From Atriophallophorus winterbourni (taxonomy: Eukaryota > Platyhelminthes > Trematoda > Plagiorchiida > Microphallidae), in contig JACCGJ010000676.1 of NCBI GenBank assembly GCA_013407085.1, positions 1-64,000 on the forward strand: a DNA stretch of 64,000 nucleotides. Reading direction: 5' to 3'. The translations under genes were made by a program, and so were the position numbers. Below, in pieces: positions 21,940 through 32,019 of this stretch. Position 1 is the stretch's first letter; every line of letters begins with the position of its first letter. A model generated the notes under the pieces. It had not been told where the DNA came from. It saw nothing but the letters and a program-made list of their open reading frames with translations, and made no database searches.

Positions 21940-22341
21940 ATGCAAGCTTCAAAAAATAGTGTATCGCTTTTGACATCATCTGAAGATACCTCAGATTTGA
22001 ATGATCTCATAATAAAATGTTCGCAAGAAACTGGTGGAATGCGAATTCCTCCCATTTCTCTTGATGTAGAAGGAAACCCTGTGTTTCTCAAACGCCGCCT
22101 TATTCCATATGGACTCCGGGAACCTGTTGAACAAGTTTTAAAAGATCTATGTTCTAAAGGTATCATTGAAACGATTGAATCCTCTGCTTGGGGCACACCT
22201 ATTGTTACACCGTTGAAGTCTGATGGTAAGATCCCAAGGATTTGCGGAGATTTTTGTCTTACATTATATACTAGAATGTTGAAGAAAACATGGACGATAG
22301 TTGAACCCGAGGATATCTTGAATAAATTGACGGGATCTTAA
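21940..22341 (+). pseudogene. Gypsy-B RT, N-terminal part
   Basis: Encodes LEAMQASKNSVSLLT, then RRLIPYGLREPVEQVLKDLC, GIIETIESSAWGTPIVTPLK and PRICGDFCLTL, the Gypsy RT fingers and the start of the palm (normal R-x-C-x-D-F/Y-x-x-x-L-N). The frame then breaks; the next open block (22,459-22,671) reads FPAIFQQLMNDI and VYQEDVIVHAP, where the catalytic Y-x-D-D is YQED, likely inactive. The RNase H follows (22,960-23,275). Confidence 0.85.
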
Positions 22342-22959
22342 TTCTTCTCGAAGATCTAAAAGATGCCCACTTACAACTAACGTGGAATGATCAGTCTTCA
22401 ATGTTAACAACCATTAACACCATTTGGTTTATTTCGGTAAAACATTTTACCTTTTGGTTTGTACAATTTTCCTGCTATATTTCAACAATTAATGAATGAT
22501 ATTACTTGCGATATGGTTGGAGTTGAAGTGTATCAGGAAGATGTTATTGTCCATGCGCCAATGCGATCCCTTTATAATGAACGTTTATTGGAACTGTTTC
22601 GTAGATACACTCCTAAAACATTTGCTGTTAATCCGAAAACGTGTTTGTTTTATGTTTCGAATTTTGAATGAATTGTATACATTGTTGATGGTAATGGATA
22701 TAAACAGGATCCTAATCATTAACTTCCACTGACCAATGAGGGGTCTAAAATGAACATGACACAATTGAGATCTCTGATCGGTGCATCGCAATATTATTCG
22801 AGATTCATTCCAAATTTCAGTCTAAAATCTTCATCATTATTTTCACTGCAATCAAAAGAAACTGTTATGTAGACTAATGAACATGAACATTCTTTAAGCA
22901 GCATACTATCCTTTCTGAAGTCAGATGCCGTTCTTCGTCCATTTAGTCCCATAGTTCAT

Positions 22960-23275
22960 TCCATCGTAATTAATAATGCATCCCCTGACGGTATATGTGC
23001 TGTTCTAGAGCAAAATGGACATGCGGTAATTTGCTTTTCTCGCTGGCTAACTACTGTTGTAAAGGGTTATGCTCAAGCACACCGTGAAGCTTTAGCTTTC
23101 TATTGGGCCATTCAAAGTTTACACAAATTCCTGTTTGATCATCGTTTCAACATTGTTACTGACCATGAAGACTTAAAATTAATATACGATCTTGGTAAAT
23201 CTATTTCAAAAAGTTCAGCCGTAATGGTTCAAGGATGGAATATATCACTCGGTGCTTATGATTATGCTATTTAAC
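22960..23275 (+). pseudogene. Gypsy-B RNase H
   Basis: Frame reads VINNASPDGICAVLEQNGHA, VICFSRWLTTVVKGYAQAHR, EALAFYWAIQSLHKFLFDHR, VTDHEDLKLIYDL. These match RNase H of Gypsy RTs: the first aspartate (D-A-S) is replaced by N-A-S, the E of REALA and the D of TDH are kept. Confidence 0.85.
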
Positions 23276-23283
23276 ATCGGATT

Positions 23284-23764
23284 GCTTGTAGTGGATAGTG
23301 AGGAATGGATCGTGAGACTGCGTGGGTTCCAGTTATATCCGATATTGGTAATCGACATGAAACGATAATGTCTAAGTTAATAAAGTAACAAATTAAGATG
23401 ATACAAAACATAAGATTGTACAAATCACTACAGAACTTTTCTCCTGGATCGATGGGAACAAGAAAAAGACGCTCGAAAAGCATAAGTTTGTGAAATCATT
23501 AAACTTTGAGCGAAAGTAGACCCTACGACAGGAGCGTATTTGTTGGTGACGGTTATTAATGGGGTAATGGGAAAATGGGGTATAACAGGGCAATAAGGGG
23601 TACGGTTGGTCAGGCGAAACAGAGGAAGGAATGTGTTCATCTCGGTTTGACATCTATGGAGCAGCAATAACCGCGAAACCGGTTGTGTGCTTTCGTCTTG
23701 CTTTTCAAACGTCATATACTACTTATTAATAAAAATCTGACTTTAAACAAAAATTTATGGAGTA
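23284..23764. other. Junction region: Gypsy-B end to Gypsy-A 3' region
   Basis: Begins GCTTGTAGTGGATAGTGAGG. A similar phrase (GCTTGTAGTGGATTGAAAGG, then GGAATGGATCGT in both) occurs at 28,283, exactly where the second gag arm ends. The rest is probably the 3' untranslated/LTR part of Gypsy-A on the minus strand, but no second copy defines an LTR. Confidence 0.4.
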
Positions 23765-23993
23765 GCGTTTCGGGGATTTACGTTCGCTTTCGATGTGGGT
23801 TCTACGTAAGCGATTTTAAACGATCGATACAGACCATTTCTTTTTATCCATTCCGGTCAATAACGAAGTACTTGAGATACCTGCTGAGCACCTTGTACGG
23901 ACCAGTGTATGGTGGTTGACTTGGTTGACGTACATAATCGGCACGCACAAACACAAAGTCGCAGGTAGAAAAGTCGGCTGGGATGTAGAACGG

Positions 23994-24979
23994 TCAAGCG
24001 TGTTGGTGAGTTGGGATAGCTCGTAATGATTTCATGAGGCTGCGAAGGCGACTGACATATTGTGGAGCCGCAAGACCTAATGGTGAATCAAAAGATGTCA
24101 AGCATTCTCCAGGTAGATTGAGTATACTGCCATACACCATTTCGGAAGATGAGCAACCCATGTCTTCTTTACGGTGGTGCGAATACCAAGAAGCACCAAA
24201 AGCAATGACTCGGACCCATGGTTCATGATTGTGGCTTTGAGTTGCCGGTGATATCTCTGGTCTAAGCCATTTGAAGAAGGATGGTAGGCTGTAATCTGTA
24301 TGTGCTTCGTACCGGAAAGGCGTTGACTTAAATTGGGAACTTCTGTCAGTAGTAATAGTGTTCGATATACCGAAGTTGAGGATCCAATTTTGAACGAAAG
24401 CTTTCTCAACCGTTTCTGCACTGATATCAGGGATGGGTACAGCCAATGGCCAACGATTAAAACGGTCGACGCAGGTCGATATAAAGGAGCAACCGTTAAG
24501 AATCGCTAATGGACCATCGAGATCCAAGTGAACGTGCCGAAAGCGCTCAGTATCAGGTAGAAATATACCAGGGGAACTGATGGTGTGACGTTGAACTTTC
24601 CTCTGTTGACAGCGGAGGCAAATCTTGGTCCAAAGTTGAATGTCTTTATGCATGTCAGACCTAAGATAACAGAGAGCTTTCGAGTAGCTTTTACTCCGGA
24701 ATGTGATAAACCATGTAAATGCTCGAATACTGTATGTCTCACATTTGAAGGGACAATTGAACTGGCTTTACCCGTAGACATGTCACAAACCAGACAATAT
24801 TTGGAATTAGGTATAGAAATTTGGCAGATTTTACCCGATTGTGGAGTAATATACCGATTTATTGCAGGGTCATTTTGCTGCGAACGTGCTAAATGTTCCA
24901 AGTCGATTCCAGGCAAGTAGATGACACTTAACCGAATCCGAGAGAAAGTATCCGCTCGTGGGTTGTGAGGTATATTCAA
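23994..24979 (-). pseudogene. Gypsy-A integrase
   Basis: Zinc-binding module: HLHGLSHSGVKATRKL (H...H) and CLRCQQRKVQRH (C-x2-C). Catalytic core: first aspartate in HVHLDLDGPLAIL, second in TITTDRSSQF. The glutamate expected in ...SSNGLVERFHRQLK is a glutamine here (SSNGLDQRYHRQLK in the overlapping frame 24,098-24,421), and a frameshift lies between the second aspartate and this position. It would join retroelement cDNA to chromosomal DNA if intact; it is not. Confidence 0.9.
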
Positions 24980-24989
24980 GGTGACCTAT

Positions 24990-25320
24990 TTCTATAGGCG
25001 AATATCAATCCAATGGTGCAGCAAGAGCAAACGTTATGGGCCTGTGTGAAATTTCGGCCTTCAAGCAAATGTCTGAAATGTCGTATCGCATGATAGATAG
25101 CCAGTAACTCACGACCGAACGTATTGTATGGTGTTTGAGCTGATTAAAGACGACGAGAATAGAAAGCGAGTGGCTTAGTAATAATTTCTACTTCTTGCTG
25201 AAGGACTACACCGAATGCTTCTTGTGATGCGTCTGTAGTGAGAGACAACCTAGCAATGGGGTTCGTTGATAGGTATATCCGTGAAGTAACTTTGTTTAGA
25301 GCAGATTTTAGTTGCTCAAA
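24990..25320 (-). pseudogene. Gypsy-A RNase H
   Basis: Minus-strand frame LSLTTDASQEAFGVVLQQEV, KPLAFYSRRL-stop, TFGRELLAIYHAIRHFRHLL. D-A-S and the E of RELLA are intact; the TDH aspartate region is deleted (LEGRNFTQAHN) relative to the 33.0-kb fragment, which keeps VWTDHRPITFA. Confidence 0.85.
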
Positions 25321-26041
25321 TTATCTGATGGCTTCGTCAGTCATTTTAAATTCACGTTCTTTCTTACGTAACATGTCAGTCAATAGTTGTGAAATTATAG
25401 CAAATTGTGGAATAAAGCGTATATAATAGTTGACCAAACACAAGAAACGTATGACTTGGCGGATAGAGCTAGGACTTGGATAATTTTGGATAGCTGATAG
25501 TTTTTGAGGTAACGGTTTTAGACCGGAACTATCAATTTGATATCCAAGAATTTCGATAGAAATCACACCAAACAGATATTTAACCAGATTAACCAGATTA
25601 ACCACAATACCGTAGTGGGATAGACGTTGAAATACTTCACGAAGGTGTTTAAGATGTTCAGTGGGATTTGTACTTGCGACTAAGACATCATCAATGTACA
25701 CGTAGATGAAAGACAGACGGAGGAAATCCTGGTCCGTGAAGCTCTGGGAAGTCCGCAGCACTGTGAAGACCAAATGGCATCCTGAGAAATTCGAACAGTG
25801 CAAATGGAGTGGTGATGGCAGCTTTGGGAATACCTTCGTCAGCTACGGGAATTTGATGATATGCGCGCACTAAACCCACCTTTGAAATCACAGATTTTCC
25901 GTGAAAAGACAGTGTGAAGTCATGTATATGCAGAATAGGATATCGATCTGGGACCGTTACACGATTTAAAGCACGATAATCGCAACATGGACTCCAGGCG
26001 CCCGGTTTGTTTTTTCGACCGTGTGAAGAGGTGTGGCCCAA
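25321..26041 (-). pseudogene. Gypsy-A reverse transcriptase
   Basis: Two overlapping frames: 26,041-25,691 with [40 protein letters not shown] (motif A, the D of KVDL is G) and [10 protein letters not shown]; 25,803-25,321 with YIDDVLVAS (motif C, intact), SIEILGYQIDSSGLKPLPQK, VIRFLCLVNYYIRFIPQFA. A 9-base direct repeat (AACCAGATT, about 2.5 copies near 25,578) inserts an extra NLV unit in HYGIVVNLVNLVKYLFGV. Confidence 0.9.
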
Positions 26042-26179
26042 GGTGAATTTGATGGACGGATTATTCAGAGTTACATCATATGCTCGAATTCTCGTTTGCC
26101 AGCTTCAAGTTTGATAGGCGTCCGCCCGCGTGGTCTACTGAAAACGGGGAGTCCACCGGTTAAAATATGGTTTTTGATG

Positions 26180-26640
26180 TCATGCTTCAGAGGTGTCGTG
26201 TGCACAGGGTTTGAAGATATACGAAAATTCCCTCACGAGAGAATCGTAATTCGGTGCATTATCGGGAATCAAAACTCGAATAGTTAGTATGGGAGAACTA
26301 CACAAATGGCCGGTGGCGTTAATCTTTGTGACATTGTCAATCGGTTTTCGTGTACTCATGTTGACTGAATGAATAAAGTGTGAGAGGAAATCGGCTCCAA
26401 GAATAGGTGTTTTGACGTCGGCAATGGTGGAAATCCATCGAAACTTACGTATCAGACCGAGGTTGATGGAGAGTGATGGTTGGCCGAATGTGGTTATTCG
26501 AGTAACGTTGGCCGCTTGTAGGGTCAATTAAGAGTGGTTTCTGAGTTCTGATATTGTGGTTGGGATGACGCTCAATTTGAATCACGCGTCGATCAGAAAA
26601 CGCATCTATGTTGAACCATCAGTGACGTAGAATAAGCGGC
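26180..26640 (-). pseudogene. Gypsy-A protease region
   Basis: Minus strand reads SRLFYVTDGST, then MRFLIDA-stop where the family has an FLIDTGS active site, then LQAANVTRITTFGQPSLSIN, ADVKTPILGADFLSHFIHSV. The catalytic DTG is destroyed by a stop, but the flap and the I-L-G-A-D-F-L segment are clear. Confidence 0.8.
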
Positions 26641-26865
26641 TGGTGTTATTTGCAGAGAGAGCTACCGCTTCTACTGCTTGACTCCGTGGTTTCACTGATT
26701 GTGTTGTGATTTGAAGCTGCATGATGATGTGTAATGAATGATTTTCGCACAGAAACGGCAATAATAGTATCATACATCTGATGTTCGTTTTTGGCTGTGT
26801 GATCTAGTGTTCGAATTGTGGTTGTTTCGACTGGAAGAACGGCCTCGACTTCGGTTTAAGTGCTG

Positions 26866-28226
26866 GATTTGAAAAGTCAATTCTCTTATCTGAGATTTCA
26901 AATCTGCGCTGGAAGTACATGGAGTGTAAAGTGGTTGGCTGACCGTGCAGATTGGTATGTTACGAGAGATTCCTTAGATTTCATCTGCAACTTGAACAAG
27001 ATTGTCTAGGTTACTGTCGTTTCACATGATACCAGAACTTTGCGCAAATCCTTTGACAAACTCTGGAACCAGAAATCTCGTAATACTCATTCGTTAACCT
27101 TCTGTGTCCACTGTTATTTTAATAAATGGCGGTAATGCTGTGAAGATGTTCGATCACCTAGCTCAGTGGTTGATAAGAGTTTTCGCACATTTTGCTCATC
27201 GGTGGAACTAATTCGAGAAATAATTGCAGATTTGAGCTTATCGTAAGGATCTGTGGCAGGTTGATCGTAAATTGAATAAGCAACTTCTCTGGCAATGGAG
27301 GTTGTAATCATTCCAACAACGCGTTTCTAGCTTGTGCGTTGCGTTCGAACACGGTATGACTCGAATAGAGCTTCGATTTGTGCAAAACGGAGACGTGGAT
27401 CTGTCGTGTCGAAGGTGGGTAATGTAAATTGATCGGTAAAATCATCTTTGGTCTTGTCCTGTTTATTTGTATTATGAATCACAGCGTGTATCGTAAAGTT
27501 CGAATCGTATTGAATGCGTGTTTGGGTGGTTTCTTGTTATCCATTCCTTACTATCCGCAACAAATTCAATTCGATTCGACCTATACAATACGCGCTATGA
27601 GGATAAGAAAGAAGATGATTTTATCAATCAATTTACATTACACACCTTCGACACGACAGATCCATGTCTCTATTATGTACAAAGATGAAGCTCTATTCGA
27701 GTCATACCGTGTTTGAATGCAGCGCACAAGCTACCACCGCGTTGCTGTAATGCTTACAATTTCCGTTGTCTTGGAATTTGCTGATTCAAGTTATGATCAA
27801 CCTGTAATCGAGCCTTACGATAAGCTCAAATCTGCCATTATCTCTCGAATTGGTCCCACCGATGAGCAAACCGTGCAAAAATACTTATTCAGCTCTGAGC
27901 TAGAAGATCAATAAGCTTCATAACGTTTACGCCATTTGGTAAGTTTACAGGGGACACAGGAAGTTGACGAACGAGTATTACGACATTTCTGGTTCCAGAG
28001 TTAGTCGAACGATTTGCGCAAAGTTCTGGTTATCATGCGAAACGACAGTAACCTAGACACGCCTGCTCAAGTTGCAGAGGAAGTCTATGACATCTCTCGT
28101 AACATACCAATCTGTACGGTCAGCCAACTCATTACCACCCCTTGTACTTCCAGCGCAGATTTGAATAAGGATATATGTGATTTGAAATCCCAGATCAGAA
28201 ATTTGACTTTACAAATCCAGAACTCA
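26866..28226. repeat. Head-to-head inverted repeat of gag, about 0.6-kb arms
   Basis: The left arm (26,866-27,463, minus coding) and the right arm (27,600-28,226, plus coding) are reverse complements with moderate divergence: for example GAAGCTCTATTCGAGTCATA, CCTTACGATAAGCTCAAATC and AACGACAGTAACCTAGACA occur in both in mirrored order. The spacer is about 136 bp. Both arms start at essentially the same gag position near the spacer. The left arm continues into pol, the right arm stops after gag. Confidence 0.9.
27114..27450 (-). pseudogene. Gypsy-A gag, left arm
   Basis: Minus strand gives LPTFDTTDPRLRFAQIEALF and ESYRVRTQRTS, then SIAREVAYSIYDQPATDPYD, KLKSAIISRISSTDEQNVRK, TTELGDRTSSQHYRHLL. 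The pattern F-D-x-x-D-P-x-x-x-F-A-Q-I-E...DP-Y-D-x-L-K...G-D-R-x-x-S is the conserved CsRn1-type gag. Confidence 0.88.
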
Positions 28227-28283
28227 TTGCTAAATCGAAATTCAGATATCACTGCTAAAATGATTTACAAATTTGAGCTAAGC
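27600..28283 (+). pseudogene. Gypsy-A gag, right (inverted) arm
   Basis: Plus-strand counterpart of the left arm: SSYDQPVIEPYDKLKSAIIS, RIGPTDEQTVQKYLFSSELE (27,717-27,914), and MRNDSNLDTPAQVAEEVYDI with ISRNIPICTVSQLITTP (28,014-28,289). Frameshifts separate the blocks. No protease or pol follows; at about 28,283 the sequence changes to the Penelope-tail-like segment. Confidence 0.85.
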
Positions 28284-28688
28284 TTGTAGTGGATTGAAAG
28301 GAATGGATCGTCAGGCTGTGGGTTCCTGCTACATTCACATGAAATATTGATTCCCAATCAGAACTTGAACAGGCTATGTATTGTTTGCAGTGTAGCTAGC
28401 CTTCAGCATACGAGAAAAAGGCAGGATAACACAGACAACCCTGTGACAACCACAAAACAACGAGAAACCAGTGTGGAAAAATGAGAATTTCGCGTATATT
28501 GATTATGTTGTACGTATGTATGTTTTATGTATTTAATAGATGAATAGGGTTAACTGAGTTGAATAACAGAAATAATGAGTTGTGAGTGATAACAATAATG
28601 AAAATCGATAGATCGATTTAGTTTTACGGTTAATCGAAGTAAATCGAAGGTCTGTATTAACAAATAAATATATTACAAAGAATACTGT
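28284..28688 (+). mobile_element. Probable Penelope-like 3' tail (or LTR-like terminal segment)
   Basis: Closely matches, in opposite orientation, 34,141-34,500: shared phrases include AGAACTTGAACAGG, TGCAGTGTAGCTAGCCTTCA, AAAGGCAGGATAACACA, AACGAGAAACC and ATTAACAAATAAA near the end. In the 34-kb copy this segment continues directly from a GIY-YIG endonuclease frame, which is why I favour a Penelope 3' end. An LTR of Gypsy-A is the alternative, because each copy adjoins Gypsy-A sequence with the same coding orientation. It ends just before the LINE-A 3' end. Confidence 0.55.
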
Positions 28689-28748
28689 GTGTGTTGGCAA
28701 CCTTCGGTCGATGTCGACCATGGATGTACATCAAAATCGAATGAATTT

Positions 28749-29069
28749 TCATGTTTTACAGCTTTTTGAATGACTAAACAAGCCGATTCCGAAGGAACAA
28801 TCTCTCCCACAGCAATTGCAACGATAGTCAGAACTCTTTTGTATTGCATCAGTTGCACGCCGGCGGCGTGATCTGCGTTCGGCAGACAAGAGCTGTATCT
28901 GCTCCTCCCCAGGTTGCAGACGACGCTTTACACAATGCTTCCAAAGTGAGAGGTCAAGAGCAAGTTCTTCCCAACTCGTCGGGTCAATGTCAAGAGCTTT
29001 CATATCTGTTTTGAAAACGTCTTTGTAACGCAAGTGCGGTCTACCCAATGGTCGACTTCCTAACTGCAA
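28749..29069 (-). pseudogene. LINE-A C-terminal zinc-finger domain
   Basis: A 106-codon frame: SRPLGRPHLRYKDVFKTDMK, ALDIDPTSWEELALDLSLWK, RRLQPGEEQIQLLSAERRSR, then finger CNCCGRDCSFGIGLFSHSKS with final C. Finger pattern C-x2-C...H-x4-C is intact. Presumably binds the element RNA or target DNA. Confidence 0.88.
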
Positions 29070-29373
29070 CTCACCATAGAGTAGATATTTCGGAATACGA
29101 CCATTTTACATTCTATAGACATGACCAAGCCACCGGCGGCGGTGACTTAATAGAGTGAACATGCTCTGTAGACCAGCTTTTAAAAGCACTTCAGCGTAAG
29201 TCACTCTGTCCATCCACGATATGTTCAAGATACGACGGATGCTTTGTAGATGGAAAGCATTCAGCTTTCATTCGTGTCTTGCGTGAGTGGTCCAGGTTCG
29301 ACTGCCGTACAGTAAAGCATTTAGTACGCACGCTCTGTACACTATCATCTTGGTCTTTACAGTCAGCTTGCGG

Positions 29374-30292
29374 TTACCCCAAATGAGAGTTCAAACGGGA
29401 CAGAATGACAGCTGCTCTGCCAATCCGTTTATCAATCTCCGTTTCTAGCGAGAGGTTATCCTCAGTGGTTGAACCAAGATATGTGAAATGATGTACTGGT
29501 TCACGCTGACAGTTTCCGACAGTGATGATTGGAGGCGATGCAGTCCCTTGATCAAGGACTTTGGTTTTGCTCATGCTGATTGTTAGCCCACAGTCTTTGC
29601 ACGCCGACGAAAAACAGTCCATTAACGACTGTGGGTTTTCTTGGGAGTGAGAGCAATAAAGGCTGCATCGTCGGCAAATAACAGGTCACAAATTAGCACA
29701 TTTCGTGTTTTCGTTTGTGCTCTCAACCGGTTCAGGTTTAAAAGCATACCATCACTTCGTGTGCGCATGGAAATGCCTTCTGTTCTCGTCCTCAAAGCGT
29801 GCTTCAGAAGCAGAGCAAAGAAAATGCCGAACATCGTGGGAGCAAGAACACACCCTTATTTGACGCCTCGGCGAATCTCAAAGGCTTATGAACGAAAACC
29901 GTTAAAATGGACTGAGCCTTTCATGCCTGAGTGGAACGAAATAACGAGTCTCAGCAGCCTATCAGATCAAGCATTTTGAAAAGACCCTCCCTGTTGACGT
30001 AGTCAAATGCCTTAGTTAAATCAATAAAAACAGCGTATAAAGGCATACGCTGTCCCCGACACTTTTCTTGAAGTTGTCTCAGGGAGAACATCTTGTCAAC
30101 GGTTGATCTTTCCTTGCGGAAGCCACATTTAGATTCGGAGTAAATTCTATCAGCTAGAACTTGTAGCCGGATCTGTAAGACTTTAGCAAACAATTTGCCT
30201 CCAACATTTAGAAGGAAGATTCGTCTGTAATAGTTGCACTTGCCTCTATCACCCTTATTCTTAAATAGCGTGATGATCTTTGTGTCTCGCAT
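29374..30292 (-). pseudogene. LINE-A reverse transcriptase palm and thumb
   Basis: Blocks: 30,292-29,951 with KIITLFKNKGDRGKCNYYRR, RIYSESKCGFRKERSTVDKM and motif A AVFIDLTKAFDYVNREGL; 29,834-29,622 with LLFADDAAFIAL (motif C, both aspartates kept); 29,622-29,374 with MSKTKVLDQGTASPP, HHFTYLGSTTEDNLSLETEI, KRIGRAAVILSRLNSHLG. Frameshifts between the blocks break the protein. Confidence 0.9.
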
Positions 30293-30400
30293 CTGTTGTG
30301 AGACATCCCCCTCCTGTCAGCACTGAAGAAGCAAATGGTGAAATGCTGCTCTACCGCATTTGATGAGCTCAGGCGAAATTCCGTCGTCACCAGGGGCCTT

Positions 30401-31301
30401 TCAATTCGCTAAGCGGTCGACTGCCCTATTAAGCTCATCAAGAGTAGGGAGGGTATCTAGATATTCAATGGTCGGCAACCGCTCGATATTTTCAAGTGCA
30501 TGCGGTAGAACCGTACTGTCCCTGGAGTAGAGAGAGGAGAAGTGCTCTATCCATCTTTCCATCTGCTGAGTTTTGTCGATGATCGGATTACCAGATATAG
30601 ATATAATGGGAGCCGTTTTAAGTTTGTTTGGACCAATGGCTTTCTTGACACCATCATACAGACCGTGAAAAATTTCCGGTATCCGCAGCTTTTCGATATG
30701 TATGTATGAAAACACAAGCTTGATCCAGGCAAAATGCCGCACAGTCAGAAACTGCACGTGGGCTAAGATACTGTCAGGTTGCCCAGGCCTAGACAGATAT
30801 GAGGGGGAAATAGAAATAGATATTAAGTCAAATTTCAGTCCGATAGTCGCTTGCACATCGCCTTGCAGTCTGTTGGACCTTATTTCTAGCTGCTCTTAGA
30901 AGTCGTAAGTTTTGATCTGTTGGCATACCCTCGAACCTCAAGAATGCTAAGCGTTTCTCATCCAACACAGCAGTCATCTCAGAAGCGTTCGCTTCGAACC
31001 AGTCGCTCGTTCGAGCTTTCTTCGGACCGAACGTAGGAAGTGCGACTCGGCATTTGCAGCTCTTTATCAATTATCATTTTTCTGAAGGAGATTCAAGTGG
31101 GGTTGTCTTGTTGAACTCGTCTGTGAAGGCTTTCGCGAATTTCGCAGTTAGATTAGGTTCGCACATGCGGGTGACGTCAATCCTAGGCTTACCAGACAAT
31201 TTGGTGCGGTAAAATCGCGTGTGGGGAAGCGTCAGTTTTGCAGAGACCAGTGAATGATCAGTGTCGCAGTCTGCGCTTTGATATGCTCTGACGAGGAGCA
31301 C
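30401..31301 (-). pseudogene. LINE-A linker between endonuclease and RT
   Basis: Frames 31,301-31,074 (DTDHSLVSAKLTLPHTRFYR, PRIDVTRMCEPNLTAKFAKA), 31,070-30,828 (RVALPTFGPKKARTSDWFEA, AARNKVQQTARRCASDYRTE) and 30,856-30,401 (YDGVKKAIGPNKLKTAPI, QMERWIEHFSSLYSRDSTV, LDTLPTLDELNRAVDRLAN). This is the usual region between the two catalytic domains in such elements. Confidence 0.85.
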
Positions 31302-31371
31302 GCTTCCTATATTAGTGCGTTAAACAAGAATAATGATCAAGCTGATGCCAATGCTTAAAGCGATGATGTTT

Positions 31372-32010
31372 TCAAGAGAATTTATGCTGTGGTTTTGTTT
31401 GAAAGAAAGTCTTACTAACACAGAGACTGAACTGTGTGCACAATTCTGAAAGGCTTAGTCCATTTTCATTGGTTTTACCTACACCGAATCTCTCGAGGCA
31501 GTTTTGCCGAGATTCGTAATCCGCACTAACTCTAGCATCTAAATCACCCAATACCACTACACAGTTTATTTGTGGCACGTTTTTCAGGACTGTTGCGAGG
31601 TTGTAATAAAAAGCGTCTTTTTCAGCAGTCGTCGCGGAGAGTGTCGGCGCATAAACGTTTACCAACGTAATGGTACCAGTAATGAACCTCAGATTTAGAG
31701 TTTAAATCTGTTTGCTCCCGCTGCTGCTCGGTTCTGTTGCTTTTAGAAGGTCGTTTCGAACGGCAAACCCAACTCCATGCAGTCGAGGATCATCGGAACC
31801 TCTTCCTTTCTAAAAATGTCTAATCTTTTTTGTTAGCTTACCAGTGTCTGGTAGTTGCGTCTCTTGCAGGGCAGCCACGTCGACATTCAGCGTCTTTAGC
31901 TCATTGTTAATCCCGGCTGACTTTCTTACGCCTCTGATATTCGAGATGTCGTCATGAACTCCTGGAAGCATGGACCGGAAGTTCCAGGTTCCCAGCTTAA
32001 GAACTATTTG
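31372..32010 (-). pseudogene. LINE-A apurinic-type endonuclease
   Basis: Starts with LGTWNFRSMLPGVHDDISNI and RGVRKSAGINNELKTLNVDV then AALQETQLP (the conserved Q-E/S-E-T catalytic glutamate), continues with RGSDDPRLHGVGFAVRNDLL, then VNVYAPTLSATTAEKDAFYY and VVLGDLDARVSADYESRQ (G-D-x-N/D-A-R). It would nick target DNA for target-primed reverse transcription. Stops occur near 31,700 and 31,810. Confidence 0.88.
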
Positions 32011-32019
32011 TTGTTTAGT

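Larger units (their letters stand above)
21061..23283 (+). mobile_element. Ty3/Gypsy element B, decayed gag-pol
   Basis: Ordered plus-strand domains: gag start with LEFIQEMLNQE; zinc knuckle region KCASCGRLHSRHTCRFRQAR then CHKCEKTDHI-stop-SVC (about 21,455-21,560); aspartic protease; RT; RNase H ending near 23,275. From about 21,447 to 22,341 one frame is continuous apart from two stops. Further stops and frameshifts follow in RT. Integrase and 3' LTR are missing, and at 23,284 a different sequence begins, so the element was cut by a later insertion or deletion. The zinc-knuckle type (C-x2-C-x-R-x-H...C-R-F-R, then CCHC) differs from the CsRn1-type element next to it. Confidence 0.88.
23765..27463 (-). 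mobile_element. CsRn1-type Ty3/Gypsy element (Gypsy-A), gag-pol, inactivated
   Basis: Minus strand, in order from high to low coordinate: gag (27,450-26,850), a degraded cysteine/histidine motif (YYCRFCAKII...CSF near 26,720), protease (about 26,640-26,180), RT (26,041-25,321), RNase H (25,320-24,990), integrase (24,979-23,994) and a C-terminal segment FVFVRADYVRQPSQPPYTGP then YKVLSR (to about 23,840). That order and the tail are typical of the CsRn1 clade first described from Clonorchis. Several stops and frameshifts interrupt it. Its 5' end does not run into an LTR but into an inverted second gag copy. Confidence 0.92.
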
